From: CAZEYT01 sp964516295
Lineage (GTDB): Bacteria > Verrucomicrobiota > Verrucomicrobiia > Chthoniobacterales > Terrimicrobiaceae
Length of the DNA stretch: 23,720 bases
Reading direction: 5' to 3'
Assembly: GCA_964516295.1 (NCBI GenBank)
Contig: CAZEYT010000042.1
Location: 1 to 23,720 of the forward strand
The notes under the pieces: generated by a model
Databases searched by the model: none
What the model saw: only the letters and a program-made list of their open reading frames with translations
What the model was told of the DNA's origin: nothing
Shown here: in pieces, positions 1 through 8,063 of the stretch
Layout: the number at the start of each line of letters is the position of its first letter
How positions within the stretch are numbered: position 1 is the first letter of the stretch
Position numbers and translations under genes: made by a program

Positions 1-2050
1 CGGCATCGCCGTCGGCATGGCGACCAACATCGCACCGCACAATCTCATCGAGTGCATCAACGGCATCTGCGCACAGATTGATGATCCGGACATCAACGTG
101 GACGGCCTCATGGCCCACATTCAGGGCCCGGATTTCCCCACCGGCTGTCTCATTCAGGGAACCACCGGGATCCGCCAGTATTTCGAAACCGGCCGAGGTC
201 AGGTGCGCGTGCGCGGACGCGTGGCCGTCGAAGAAGGCAAAGGCGGCCGGGAGAGCATCATCATCACGGAGATCCCGTTCAATGTCAACCGGGCCGACCT
301 CGTCAAGCGCATCGCGGAACTGGTCAACGAGAAGGTTCTCACCGGCATCAGCGATGTCCGCGATGAAAGCGCGGAAGACACGCGCGTGGTCATCGAGCTC
401 AAGCGCGATGGCAACCCGAAGGTTCTCATCAACAACCTCTTCAAGCACACGGCGCTCGAGTCATCATTCAGCGTCAACATGCTGGCAATCGACCGTGGCA
501 AGCCCAAGCTCCTGTCGCTGAAGGAGGCGATCAATTGCTACATCGAGCACCGCCGCGAGGTCATCCTCCGCCGCACCCGCTTTCTCCTCAACGAGGCGGA
601 AGTCGAGGCGGAGAAACTGGAAGGGTATCTCATTGCCCTCGCGAATATCGACGACTTCATCAGGATCATCCGCGATTCCCGCGATCGGGATGACGCGAAA
701 GGCAAGCTGCTTGCCCTCTCCTGGTCCCGCCAAACCGTCGAAGCCCTCGGCATCCTCATCCGCAGCGAGGCCCGGATCGTCAATGGCGAGTACAAGTTTT
801 CCGAGAAACAGGTCGGCCACATTCTCGATCTCCGGCTCTATCAACTGACCGGCCTCGAGCGTGACAGCATCAAGGGCGAATACGACGCCCTCATCGCAAC
901 GATCAAGGACCTCCTCGATATCCTCGCGAAGGAAAAGCGCGTTCTCAAAATTATCAAAGACGAGCTCCGCGCCCTCCAGGAAAAATACGGCAGCCCGCGC
1001 CGCACGCAGATCGTTCCGGCCGAAGGCGAAATTGCCATCGAGGACCTCATCGCGAACGACGGCGTCATCGTCACCCTCACCCACAACGGCTTCATCAAGC
1101 GCACTCTCGTCAGCGCGTTCCGCGCGCAGCGCCGGGGCGGCAAGGGCGTGATTGGAATGACCGCCCGCGAGTCGGAAAACGAGGAAGACAGCGATTTCGT
1201 CGAGTATCTCTTCACCGCGACCACGCACGATTACCTCATGTTCTTCACGGAGACCGGACGGTGCTACGTGGAGCGTGTGTTTGAAATCCCGGAAGGCTCG
1301 CGCGCCAGCAAGGGGCGTTCCATCGCCAACCTCCTCGAGCTGCGGAACAACGAGAAAATCGCCGCCACCATCCGCATTCAGGGTCAAAAGACAGATGACG
1401 AGACCTGGAACGAAAACTTCCACATCGTCTTCGCCACCCGCAGCGGCATCGTCAAAAAGTCGAACCTCAACGACTTCAAAAACATCCGCAAAGGCGGCAT
1501 CATCGCCATTCAGATCGAGCCGGAAGACCAGCTCATCGACTGCAAACTCACGACCGGGCATGACGAGATTGTTCTCATCACCCATGACGGTATGAGCATT
1601 CGCTTCAACGAGGAGGAACTTCGTGACCAGGGCCGCAATACGGTCGGGGTCTGGGGCATTCGACCGGAGAAAGGCGATTTCGTCGTCGGGGCGGCCCTCG
1701 TGAACAACGATGCCATGCTCCTGGTCGCCGGCGAGAACGGCCTTGGAAAGCGCACAAAGTTCGAGGAATACCGCCTGCAATCGCGCGGCGGAAAAGGCGT
1801 CATCACCATGAAAGTGACCGAGCGCACCGGCGGCGTCGCCGGGGCGCTGACCGTTCGCGATTCAGACGAACTCATGCTCATCACGAACAAGGGCAAAATG
1901 GTCCGCACCCGAGTGTCCGAGATCCGCGAGGTCGGCCGCAACGCCCAAGGAGTGAAGCTCATCGACATGCGCGACGGAGAGAACCTTCAGGGCATCGCCC
2001 CGGTGGTCAGCGATGGCGAGGATGAGACGGAGACGCCGGCGGCGTCCTAA
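1..2050 (+). CDS. gyrA: DNA gyrase subunit A, C-terminal part (5' end outside window)
   Basis: GyrA is the DNA-cleaving and DNA-wrapping subunit of gyrase, which with GyrB introduces negative supercoils. The frame is open from base 2 and enters at the conserved GIAVGMATN segment, corresponding to about residue 170 of E. coli GyrA, so the winged-helix domain with the catalytic tyrosine lies upstream. Visible here are the tower and coiled-coil region with the primary-dimer end (about residues 90-330 counted from the Met at 17) and then the beta-pinwheel wrapping domain. The GyrA box QRRGGKG (bases 1127-1147) identifies gyrase rather than topoisomerase IV ParC. The pinwheel repeats continue to the end, followed by a short acidic tail (DGEDETE). 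The stop is TAA at 2048-2050. The last 4 bases overlap the stop end of the convergent ABC exporter. Identification is secure. Confidence 0.97.
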   Translation, partial: GIAVGMATNIAPHNLIECINGICAQIDDPDINVDGLMAHIQGPDFPTGCLIQGTTGIRQYFETGRGQVRVRGRVAVEEGKGGRESIIITEIPFNVNRADLVKRIAELVNEKVLTGISDVRDESAEDTRVVIELKRDGNPKVLINNLFKHTALESSFSVNMLAIDRGKPKLLSLKEAINCYIEHRREVILRRTRFLLNEAEVEAEKLEGYLIALANIDDFIRIIRDSRDRDDAKGKLLALSWSRQTVEALGILIRSEARIVNGEYKFSEKQVGHILDLRLYQLTGLERDSIKGEYDALIATIKDLLDILAKEKRVLKIIKDELRALQEKYGSPRRTQIVPAEGEIAIEDLIANDGVIVTLTHNGFIKRTLVSAFRAQRRGGKGVIGMTARESENEEDSDFVEYLFTATTHDYLMFFTETGRCYVERVFEIPEGSRASKGRSIANLLELRNNEKIAATIRIQGQKTDDETWNENFHIVFATRSGIVKKSNLNDFKNIRKGGIIAIQIEPEDQLIDCKLTTGHDEIVLITHDGMSIRFNEEELRDQGRNTVGVWGIRPEKGDFVVGAALVNNDAMLLVAGENGLGKRTKFEEYRLQSRGGKGVITMKVTERTGGVAGALTVRDSDELMLITNKGKMVRTRVSEIREVGRNAQGVKLIDMRDGENLQGIAPVVSDGEDETETPAAS

Positions 2051-3777
2051 GCCGGCTTCGTCTCCATCAAGCTATTCCGGCAAAGTTTGGCGTAGAGGCC
2101 GTCACGGGCCACCAGTTCTTCGTGGCGGCCTCGCTCAACAATCCGGCCTCGCTCGAGGACCAGAATTTGATCCGCATGCCTCACCGTCGAAAGCCGGTGG
2201 GCGATCACAAAGCTTGTCCGATGTTCCATGAGGCGATCCAAAGCCTGTTGGATGAGTTGCTCGGTCGCCGTATCCACGCTGGCCGTGGCTTCGTCGAGAA
2301 TCAGAATCGGCGGGTTCTTCAGAAGCGCCCGCGCGATGGAAACCCTCTGCTTTTCGCCCACACTGAGCTTGATTCCGCGTTCGCCGACCGGTGAGTGCAG
2401 GTCCTCCGGCAGCCGTCGGATAAAGTCCTCCGCATTCGCGGCGCGAAGGGCTTCCCACATCTCCTCATCCGTCGCATCCGGCTTCCCAATGCGCAGGTTT
2501 TCGGCCGTTGTCCCATTGAAAAGAAAGCTCTCTTGCGTAACGACGGCGATCTTGCGCCGGAGGTGGTGCCGCGGGATGTCGCGCAGGGCATGGCCATCGA
2601 CAAAAATCCCGCCCGACGAAAACTCGTAAAACCGCACCAGCAAATTGACGAGCGACGTCTTGCCCGCACCGGTCGGCCCCACCAACGCGATGGTCTCGCC
2701 GGGACGCGCTGTGAGCGAGACATGGTCGAGAACCGACAACTCGGGGGTATAGCGGAACGATACATCGCGATACTCCACCCCGCCGCGAATCACCGGCCCG
2801 CCCGCCTCCGATGCTTCCTCCGTCTCCGGCTCGGAATCCATGATTTCAAAAACCCGGTCCCCCGCCGCTCGGCCGGATTGGAAGATTTGGTTCAGCTGAT
2901 GCAGACGGCCGACCGGCTCGTAGAGGTAGCGAGCGAGCACAAAGAACGCGACGAGTCCGCCGATGTCCATTCTTTGCGCGAGCACTTCGCGCGCACCAAA
3001 TCCCGCGATGAGCAACAGTCCGACCGAGGCCAAAAAACCCATCGTCGGTTGATAAATCGCCCACGCCCGCATCACGACCAGCGTCTCCCGCCGCACGGTA
3101 TCGCTGGCGGCATCGAAGCGTTCCTGCTCCCGCGCCTCGCTGGTGTAGGTCTTGATCTGTCGAATGCCGGCGATGTTGTCGTGCAGAAGCGAATTCAGGG
3201 CCGACACGGCCTTGCGCTGACGACGGTAGCGGGTCCGCGCGGTCAAGGTGTAAGCGAGCGCCCCGACGGCCAGTAGCGGAACCGGCATCGCCGCGGCGAC
3301 GGTAAGCCACGGACTCACGTAAACCATCACCCCGGCGACGATCAGGATCTGCAAAATCGCGACCGTTCCCTGCTCGATCCCATCGATGAGCACCCGCTCG
3401 ACGCTGGTGACATCCTCGATCAAGCGCGTCATCACATCCCCTGTCGCCCGGTTGTCGAACCAGGGAAGCGGCAGCTTCTGAATGTGCCCGTAAAGTTCGC
3501 TCCGCAGGTCGCAGATGACCCGCTGCTCGAAGTGGTTGTTGAAAAAGATGCGCAGGCTGTCCAGACCAGACTGGAGCGCGAACGCCACGAACCCCGCACC
3601 CAGCAGCGGCAAGAGATACTGCGGCTGATTTTTTACAATGACCTCGTCAACGATCAGCTTCGTCACCGCGGGAAAAACGATGACCAGGACCGTGGCCAGA
3701 ATCGCACACCCCAGCGTTGCAAAGGCCAGCACCGGATAACGCCGGACGTACGGAAAGACGCGCAGAAAGACCTTCAT
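2047..3777 (-). CDS. MsbA-like ABC exporter (fused permease and ATPase)
   Basis: This is a 576-residue half-transporter of the MsbA/lipid-exporter type. Residues about 15-300 form a type-1 exporter membrane domain with about six hydrophobic helices; residues about 333-570 form the nucleotide-binding domain. Visible motifs are Walker A GPTGAGKTS (367-375), Q-loop Q415, signature LSVGE (471-475, with Val where LSGGQ has Gly), Walker B ILILDE (491-496) and H-loop H527 in IAHRLSTV. The family pumps lipids, lipid A-core or drugs across the inner membrane as a homodimer; the substrate cannot be read from sequence. It starts 8 bases after the ispG stop, so it is probably the last gene of the rseP-ispG transcript. 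It ends 4 bases inside the 3' end of gyrA on the other strand. Confidence 0.93.
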   Translation of the reverse strand: MKVFLRVFPYVRRYPVLAFATLGCAILATVLVIVFPAVTKLIVDEVIVKNQPQYLLPLLGAGFVAFALQSGLDSLRIFFNNHFEQRVICDLRSELYGHIQKLPLPWFDNRATGDVMTRLIEDVTSVERVLIDGIEQGTVAILQILIVAGVMVYVSPWLTVAAAMPVPLLAVGALAYTLTARTRYRRQRKAVSALNSLLHDNIAGIRQIKTYTSEAREQERFDAASDTVRRETLVVMRAWAIYQPTMGFLASVGLLLIAGFGAREVLAQRMDIGGLVAFFVLARYLYEPVGRLHQLNQIFQSGRAAGDRVFEIMDSEPETEEASEAGGPVIRGGVEYRDVSFRYTPELSVLDHVSLTARPGETIALVGPTGAGKTSLVNLLVRFYEFSSGGIFVDGHALRDIPRHHLRRKIAVVTQESFLFNGTTAENLRIGKPDATDEEMWEALRAANAEDFIRRLPEDLHSPVGERGIKLSVGEKQRVSIARALLKNPPILILDEATASVDTATEQLIQQALDRLMEHRTSFVIAHRLSTVRHADQILVLERGRIVERGRHEELVARDGLYAKLCRNSLMETKPA

Positions 3778-3785
3778 GCGCGAGG

Positions 3786-5552
3786 TTAGCCGATCACTTC
3801 ACCAGCCGGCGCCGCGGGCTCGACCCAGCGTCCGTGTTCACGAATCAGGTCCACGAGACGATCCACCGCCTCGCCCTCCGGAATGTTGAATTTCACCGGC
3901 GTCTTGTTGACGTAGAGGTTCACTTTTCCGGGCGCGCCGCCCACATAACCGAAGTCCGCATCGGCCATTTCACCCGGGCCGTTCACAATGCAACCCATGA
4001 TGGCGATTTTGACGCCCTTCAAATGCGAGGTCGCCGCTTTGATCCGGGCGGTTGTTTCCTGAAGGTTGAACAGCGTGCGCCCGCAGCTTGGACAGGCGAC
4101 ATAGTCCGTCTTGAAAATCCGCACCCCCGCGGCTTGGAGGATGTTGTAGGCGATGCGAATGGATTGCCCGGGGGCTTTCTCACCTTGGACAAGAACAGCA
4201 TCGCCGATCCCGTCGCAGAGGAGGGAGCCGATATTCATTGCCGCGGCCAGAAGGTTCCGGAGAAAATCCTCCTCCCGTCCGGGGAAGAAGGTGTCTTTGA
4301 GCAAAATCGGGTGCCGGACCTGAACGCGCGAAGCGAGCAAACGATACGCACCGATGACCGGCAGCTCGCAGCCATCCGGAATGGTCAGAAATCGGGGATC
4401 GCGCGAAGAATTCACACTCTCAATGGCGGCCTCGTCGCGCGGATCGAGTTCGATGACGCCGCTCTTCTCCAAAACAATCTCTGGCTGATAATCTCCCAGC
4501 CCCGCAAGCTTGTGCGCCAGACGCGAGTAGGTGGACTCGTGCACAACGATGCGCACGAGTTCATTCCCGCCAATACTGAAGTCGCCGACCTCCAGAACGC
4601 CGGTCTCCCGTCGCGCGTAGCTGAACGGATCAAACGGCCAAGTCGTCAGCTCCGGTGCGACCTTTCTTGCGCCGGCCAAAGCGACGAGGGCTCGGGCGAC
4701 AGGGATTTCGTGGACCGAATCCTCCGTGAGCGACACGCGGACGGTGTCCCCCAGCCCGTCGGCGAGAAGACTTCCAATACCGATGGCACTCTTCACGCGG
4801 CCGTCCTCTCCATCGCCCGCCTCCGTGACTCCCAGGTGCAGGGGATAACTCCAGTCCGGCCCCTCCGCCTCCAACCGCGCCGCAAGCAGACGGTAGGCTT
4901 GGATCATGACCTTCGGGTTCGACGATTTCATCGAAAAAACAAAATCATGGTAGCCGCACTCCCGGGCGATCCGGGCAAACTCGAGCGCGCTTTCGACCAT
5001 GCCGAGGGGCGTGTCGCCGTAGCGGTTCATGATGCGGTCGCTCAGGCTGCCGTGATTCGTGCCAATGCGCATTGCGATGCCGCGTTCCTGACAAAGCCTC
5101 ACCAGCGGCACGAATCGCTCGCGAATGCGCGCGATCTCGGCGGCGTATTCCTCGTCGGTGTATTCCCGGACGTTGAACTTTTTGGAATCCGCGAAATTTC
5201 CGGGATTGATCCGCACCTTGTCCACCCACTTCGCGGCCTCGAGGGCGGCCTCGGGTTTGAAATGAATGTCGGCCACGAGGGGCACATCGCAACCCCGGGC
5301 CGCGAGCGCTGCGCGGATGGCTTCAAGGTTTTTTGCATCTTTTACGGTCGGGGCGGTGATCCGCACGATTTCACAACCGACGCCGACCAACCCGAGTGTT
5401 TCCTCGACGCAGGCGTCCGTATTCATCGTGTCGCTTGTCAACATCGACTGGACGCGGATCGGCTGGTCGGACCCCAAAGCCGTCCGGCCGATGCGAACCG
5501 TGCGCGCCGGACGCCGACCGGAAAACGATTGAAAGCGAAGACCCGTCTTCAC
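3786..5552 (-). CDS. ispG: (E)-4-hydroxy-3-methylbut-2-enyl-diphosphate synthase, large insert-containing form
   Basis: IspG (GcpE) is the penultimate MEP-pathway enzyme. It reduces 2-C-methylerythritol 2,4-cyclodiphosphate to HMBPP with a [4Fe-4S] cluster. The N-terminal TIM barrel is recognisable from the RVQSMLTSDT, VPLVADIHF and KVRINPGN segments. The C-terminal cluster domain has C487 and C490 (CPSC), C521 in GCIVNGPGE, and E528 as the fourth ligand. I chose the GTG at 5552, giving 588 residues, because it overlaps the rseP stop (GTGA), and longer versions only read rseP in the wrong frame. At 588 residues it is far longer than the roughly 370-residue E. coli enzyme. It matches the three-domain form with a central insert known from chlamydiae, Bacteroidota and plants. 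It is translationally coupled to rseP and followed after 8 bases by the ABC exporter. Confidence 0.95.
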   Translation of the reverse strand: MKTGLRFQSFSGRRPARTVRIGRTALGSDQPIRVQSMLTSDTMNTDACVEETLGLVGVGCEIVRITAPTVKDAKNLEAIRAALAARGCDVPLVADIHFKPEAALEAAKWVDKVRINPGNFADSKKFNVREYTDEEYAAEIARIRERFVPLVRLCQERGIAMRIGTNHGSLSDRIMNRYGDTPLGMVESALEFARIARECGYHDFVFSMKSSNPKVMIQAYRLLAARLEAEGPDWSYPLHLGVTEAGDGEDGRVKSAIGIGSLLADGLGDTVRVSLTEDSVHEIPVARALVALAGARKVAPELTTWPFDPFSYARRETGVLEVGDFSIGGNELVRIVVHESTYSRLAHKLAGLGDYQPEIVLEKSGVIELDPRDEAAIESVNSSRDPRFLTIPDGCELPVIGAYRLLASRVQVRHPILLKDTFFPGREEDFLRNLLAAAMNIGSLLCDGIGDAVLVQGEKAPGQSIRIAYNILQAAGVRIFKTDYVACPSCGRTLFNLQETTARIKAATSHLKGVKIAIMGCIVNGPGEMADADFGYVGGAPGKVNLYVNKTPVKFNIPEGEAVDRLVDLIREHGRWVEPAAPAGEVIG

Positions 5553-6928
5553 TTTTCTCGCTCGATCGCCGGGGCCGCGTTCGGTGCGACCAAATCTCCG
5601 ACATCGTAGAACGTCAGATAGAGCATGAAACCGATCAGCAACAACGCGCAGGCTGTCTGCACGAATTCCAAGAGCCGGACATTGATCGGCTTGCGTCGGA
5701 TGGCCTCGATGATCGCCAGCATAATGTGCCCGCCATCCAGGACCGGAAAGGGCAGGAGGTTGATCAAGGCGAGGTTGACATTGATCAGCACGCTGAAAGC
5801 CAGCGCGAGACGCCATCCATTTTCCGATTCGAAGATCTGATAATACAGACGCATGATGCCCACGGGCCCGCTGAAGTGAGCGGCTTTGACGTCCGACTTC
5901 GGCGAGAACAGCGCGCCGATCATGCGGAAGATACTGGTGGCGGCGTCATTCACCTGCGTGAAGGGATCCGGGTGCTCGAGCGTGGTCCGTCCCCATTCGA
6001 TGCCGAGATCGACCGGCGCGTCGTCGGCCGACTTTGGCGGGAGGGGAACCGTCAGGGAAAGCGGCTCCCCGCGACGATCCACCGAGACCTGCAATTGGCC
6101 GCCACGATTGGCATCAATGAACGGCCCGAGATCGCTCAGGTTGAAGATTGGCTCCCCATTCACTTCGGTGATGAGATCTCCCGACCGAAAACCCGCCCTG
6201 TCGGCCAGGCTTCCGCGGATGACGAAGTTGACGCCGGGCGTGAGACGCGGTCCGATCTGGACCTCGCGCAGCGCGGGACGCCGCCAACTGGACGTCTCGG
6301 GTTTTGTCCAGCCAGTGTAGATGGTGATTTCCTGACCTTCGCGGCGAACGGTAAATGGAATGGTCTCTCCCTCGCTGCGGATGATGCGCCACTTGACGCC
6401 GTCTGTGCCACTTAGGAAGTGCTTCACCGGATGTCCGTCCACGGCGATGATCTCATCCCCGACGCGGAGGCCGGCCAAGGCGGCCGGACCGCCTTCTTTG
6501 ACGTAACCGATGACCGGCGAGTCGAACTCACTCTGCGGTTTCCCAACGACCCACACGATGCAGGCCATCACAAATGCGAGGCCGAGGCTGAAGACCGGAC
6601 CCGCGGCGGCGACGATGATTTTGTCGATGGGCTTTACGGGCGGGAGCATGTCGCGCGATTGCTCGACCTTTCCCTCCAGCGCTTCCATCGGCGCGAGTTG
6701 CGGAATAGCCACAAAGCCGCCGGCCGGGATCGACCCGAGGCGGTATTCGACACCGCCGATGGTTTTGCTCCAGATCGGCTTGCCGAACCACACGGCGAAC
6801 TTTTCGACCACCAAGCCCCGCCATTTTGCCGCGAGGAAGTGACCGAGCTCATGCACCACGATGAGCAGATTAAAAATCAAAAGGACCTCCAGGCAGATGA
6901 GGAGGAATTTCAAAATGGATAGAAACAT
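5549..6928 (-). CDS. rseP: RIP metalloprotease RseP (site-2 protease)
   Basis: This inner-membrane zinc protease cleaves membrane-anchored anti-sigma factors and leftover signal peptides. At 459 residues it is the usual family length. The first membrane helix carries the zinc motif HELGH (H26, E27, H30). A loop of about residues 131-300 contains two PDZ-like domains (about 138-215 and 228-295, each with an A-G-x-x-x-G-D-x-I core). The third zinc ligand lies in the late helix segment NLLPFPVLDGG (D398). A further hydrophobic helix is at about 420-442. It is followed by ispG with a 4-base GTGA overlap. In many bacteria rseP directly follows dxr; here a lipoprotein gene and an opposite-strand dehydrogenase lie between them. 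Its start is 66 bases from the divergent dehydrogenase start. Confidence 0.96.
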   Translation of the reverse strand: MFLSILKFLLICLEVLLIFNLLIVVHELGHFLAAKWRGLVVEKFAVWFGKPIWSKTIGGVEYRLGSIPAGGFVAIPQLAPMEALEGKVEQSRDMLPPVKPIDKIIVAAAGPVFSLGLAFVMACIVWVVGKPQSEFDSPVIGYVKEGGPAALAGLRVGDEIIAVDGHPVKHFLSGTDGVKWRIIRSEGETIPFTVRREGQEITIYTGWTKPETSSWRRPALREVQIGPRLTPGVNFVIRGSLADRAGFRSGDLITEVNGEPIFNLSDLGPFIDANRGGQLQVSVDRRGEPLSLTVPLPPKSADDAPVDLGIEWGRTTLEHPDPFTQVNDAATSIFRMIGALFSPKSDVKAAHFSGPVGIMRLYYQIFESENGWRLALAFSVLINVNLALINLLPFPVLDGGHIMLAIIEAIRRKPINVRLLEFVQTACALLLIGFMLYLTFYDVGDLVAPNAAPAIEREK

Positions 6929-6994
6929 GAGGAGACGTTACCTTGTCCGCTATTTCCAAAAAATCAATGGTTTGCATCGGCCACGGACGACGCG
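6929..6994. promoter_or_regulatory. Divergent intergenic region between rseP and G1P dehydrogenase
   Basis: These 66 bases separate two divergently oriented starts and must carry the rseP-ispG-ABC promoter and probably that of the dehydrogenase, unless rseP is served by read-through. The region is locally AT-richer (TATTTCC followed by an A6 run) but shows no convincing -35/-10 pair. Neither start has a strong Shine-Dalgarno sequence. Confidence 0.35.
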
Positions 6995-8059
6995 ATGCCT
7001 CCGCTTATGATTCCCAACCGTCAGGCCACCATCCCCACCCTCGTGCGGGTCAAACCCGGTGCCTTGGACCGACTTGGGCTCTATTTGAAAAGACCGGGGC
7101 TGGGGCGCGCGGCGGTCTTTGTCAGCTTCGGCTTCGCCCCCGCGTTGCTCGACCGCCTGCGCGAATCGCTGGCCGGGGCGGGGGTCGATGTGGTGGATGA
7201 GCGGGCCGTTACGTCCCTCGAGGTCGCCGAGGCCCGGGCGCAGGCGGATTCGCTGCCGACGGGCACGGAGGCGGTGATCGGTTTCGGCGGTGGCAAGGCG
7301 CTGGATGTGGCGAAATTCGTTGCGAGTCTCTCCGGGCTCCCGTTTTTTTCCGTCCCCGCTTCTCTCTCCAACGACGGCTTTTGCAGTCCGCAGTCGAGCT
7401 TGATGGAAAATGGACGCCGAATCTCGCTCCCATCTACAATGCCCTTCGGCGTCGTCATCGACACGGCGGTGTGTCTCGCGGCTCCGCGCCCGCTTTGGCT
7501 CTCGGGCGTCGGCGATTTGGTCTCGAAAATCACGGCCGTCGCGGATTGGAAGCTCGCCTTCCATGCGGATGGGACGCCCGTGGATGATTTCGCCGCGCTG
7601 CTGTCGGATGCGAGTGTGGCGCAATTCCGGGCGCGGCCGACGCGCGATCTCGAGGGCACGAAGCTTCTCGGGACGGCTCTCCTGATCAATGGGATCGCGA
7701 TGGCGATTTGCGGTTCCTCCCGTCCGGCCAGTGGAAGCGAACACCTCCTCTCGCACGCCCTGGATGCCCTTTCGGCCCGCCCGCGACTCCATGGCCTGCA
7801 GGTCGGAGTCGCCACTTATGTCATGGCCCAAGTGCAGGGAATGGATCCGGACATCGTCGGCTCGCTTCTGGATCGCACCGGCTTCTGGGACCTCCTTGCA
7901 GAAGATCCCTTTTCGCGCGCCGAATGGCTCGAAGCCGCTCGGCTCGCTCCGACCTTGAAGGACCACTTTTATACCGTTCTCACCTCGCGAGACTGCGTTC
8001 CGGAAGTCGCCGCGATCCTGCGCAAGGATTCCCGTCTCTCGCGCTGTTTCGTCGACTGA
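6995..8059 (+). CDS. egsA: sn-glycerol-1-phosphate dehydrogenase family protein (EgsA/AraM-like)
   Basis: The family reduces dihydroxyacetone phosphate to sn-glycerol 1-phosphate with NAD(P)H. The protein has 354 residues of the iron-containing alcohol dehydrogenase / dehydroquinate synthase fold. The nucleotide-binding motif GGGKALDVAK starts at residue 98, and the typical VPASLSNDG segment is at 120-128. Metal ligands by analogy to glycerol dehydrogenase are D173 (GVGDLVSK), H250 (SGSEHLLSH) and H266 (HGLQVG). The SGSEH and SNDG forms favour G1P dehydrogenase over ordinary glycerol dehydrogenase. The ATG at 6995 is the longest sensible start; the ATG at 7007 is an alternative. It is the only plus-strand gene inside a minus-strand isoprenoid and lipid cluster and ends 4 bases from the convergent lipoprotein gene. 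Family assignment is good; the physiological product use is unknown. Confidence 0.82.
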   Translation: MPPLMIPNRQATIPTLVRVKPGALDRLGLYLKRPGLGRAAVFVSFGFAPALLDRLRESLAGAGVDVVDERAVTSLEVAEARAQADSLPTGTEAVIGFGGGKALDVAKFVASLSGLPFFSVPASLSNDGFCSPQSSLMENGRRISLPSTMPFGVVIDTAVCLAAPRPLWLSGVGDLVSKITAVADWKLAFHADGTPVDDFAALLSDASVAQFRARPTRDLEGTKLLGTALLINGIAMAICGSSRPASGSEHLLSHALDALSARPRLHGLQVGVATYVMAQVQGMDPDIVGSLLDRTGFWDLLAEDPFSRAEWLEAARLAPTLKDHFYTVLTSRDCVPEVAAILRKDSRLSRCFVD

Positions 8060-8063
8060 GCGC

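Noticed and set aside
464..1780. Long open frame (438 codons) antisense to gyrA
   Set aside because: It mirrors gyrA codons, has no recognisable motifs and is a product of high GC third positions.
3717..5609. 630-codon plus-strand open frame across ispG
   Set aside because: Antisense to IspG, whose cluster cysteines and TIM-barrel motifs are intact; the translation shows no domain.
5553..5816. N-terminal extension of IspG
   Set aside because: The extra 88 codons are the out-of-frame reading of the rseP 3' end; the GTG at 5552 gives a normal start.
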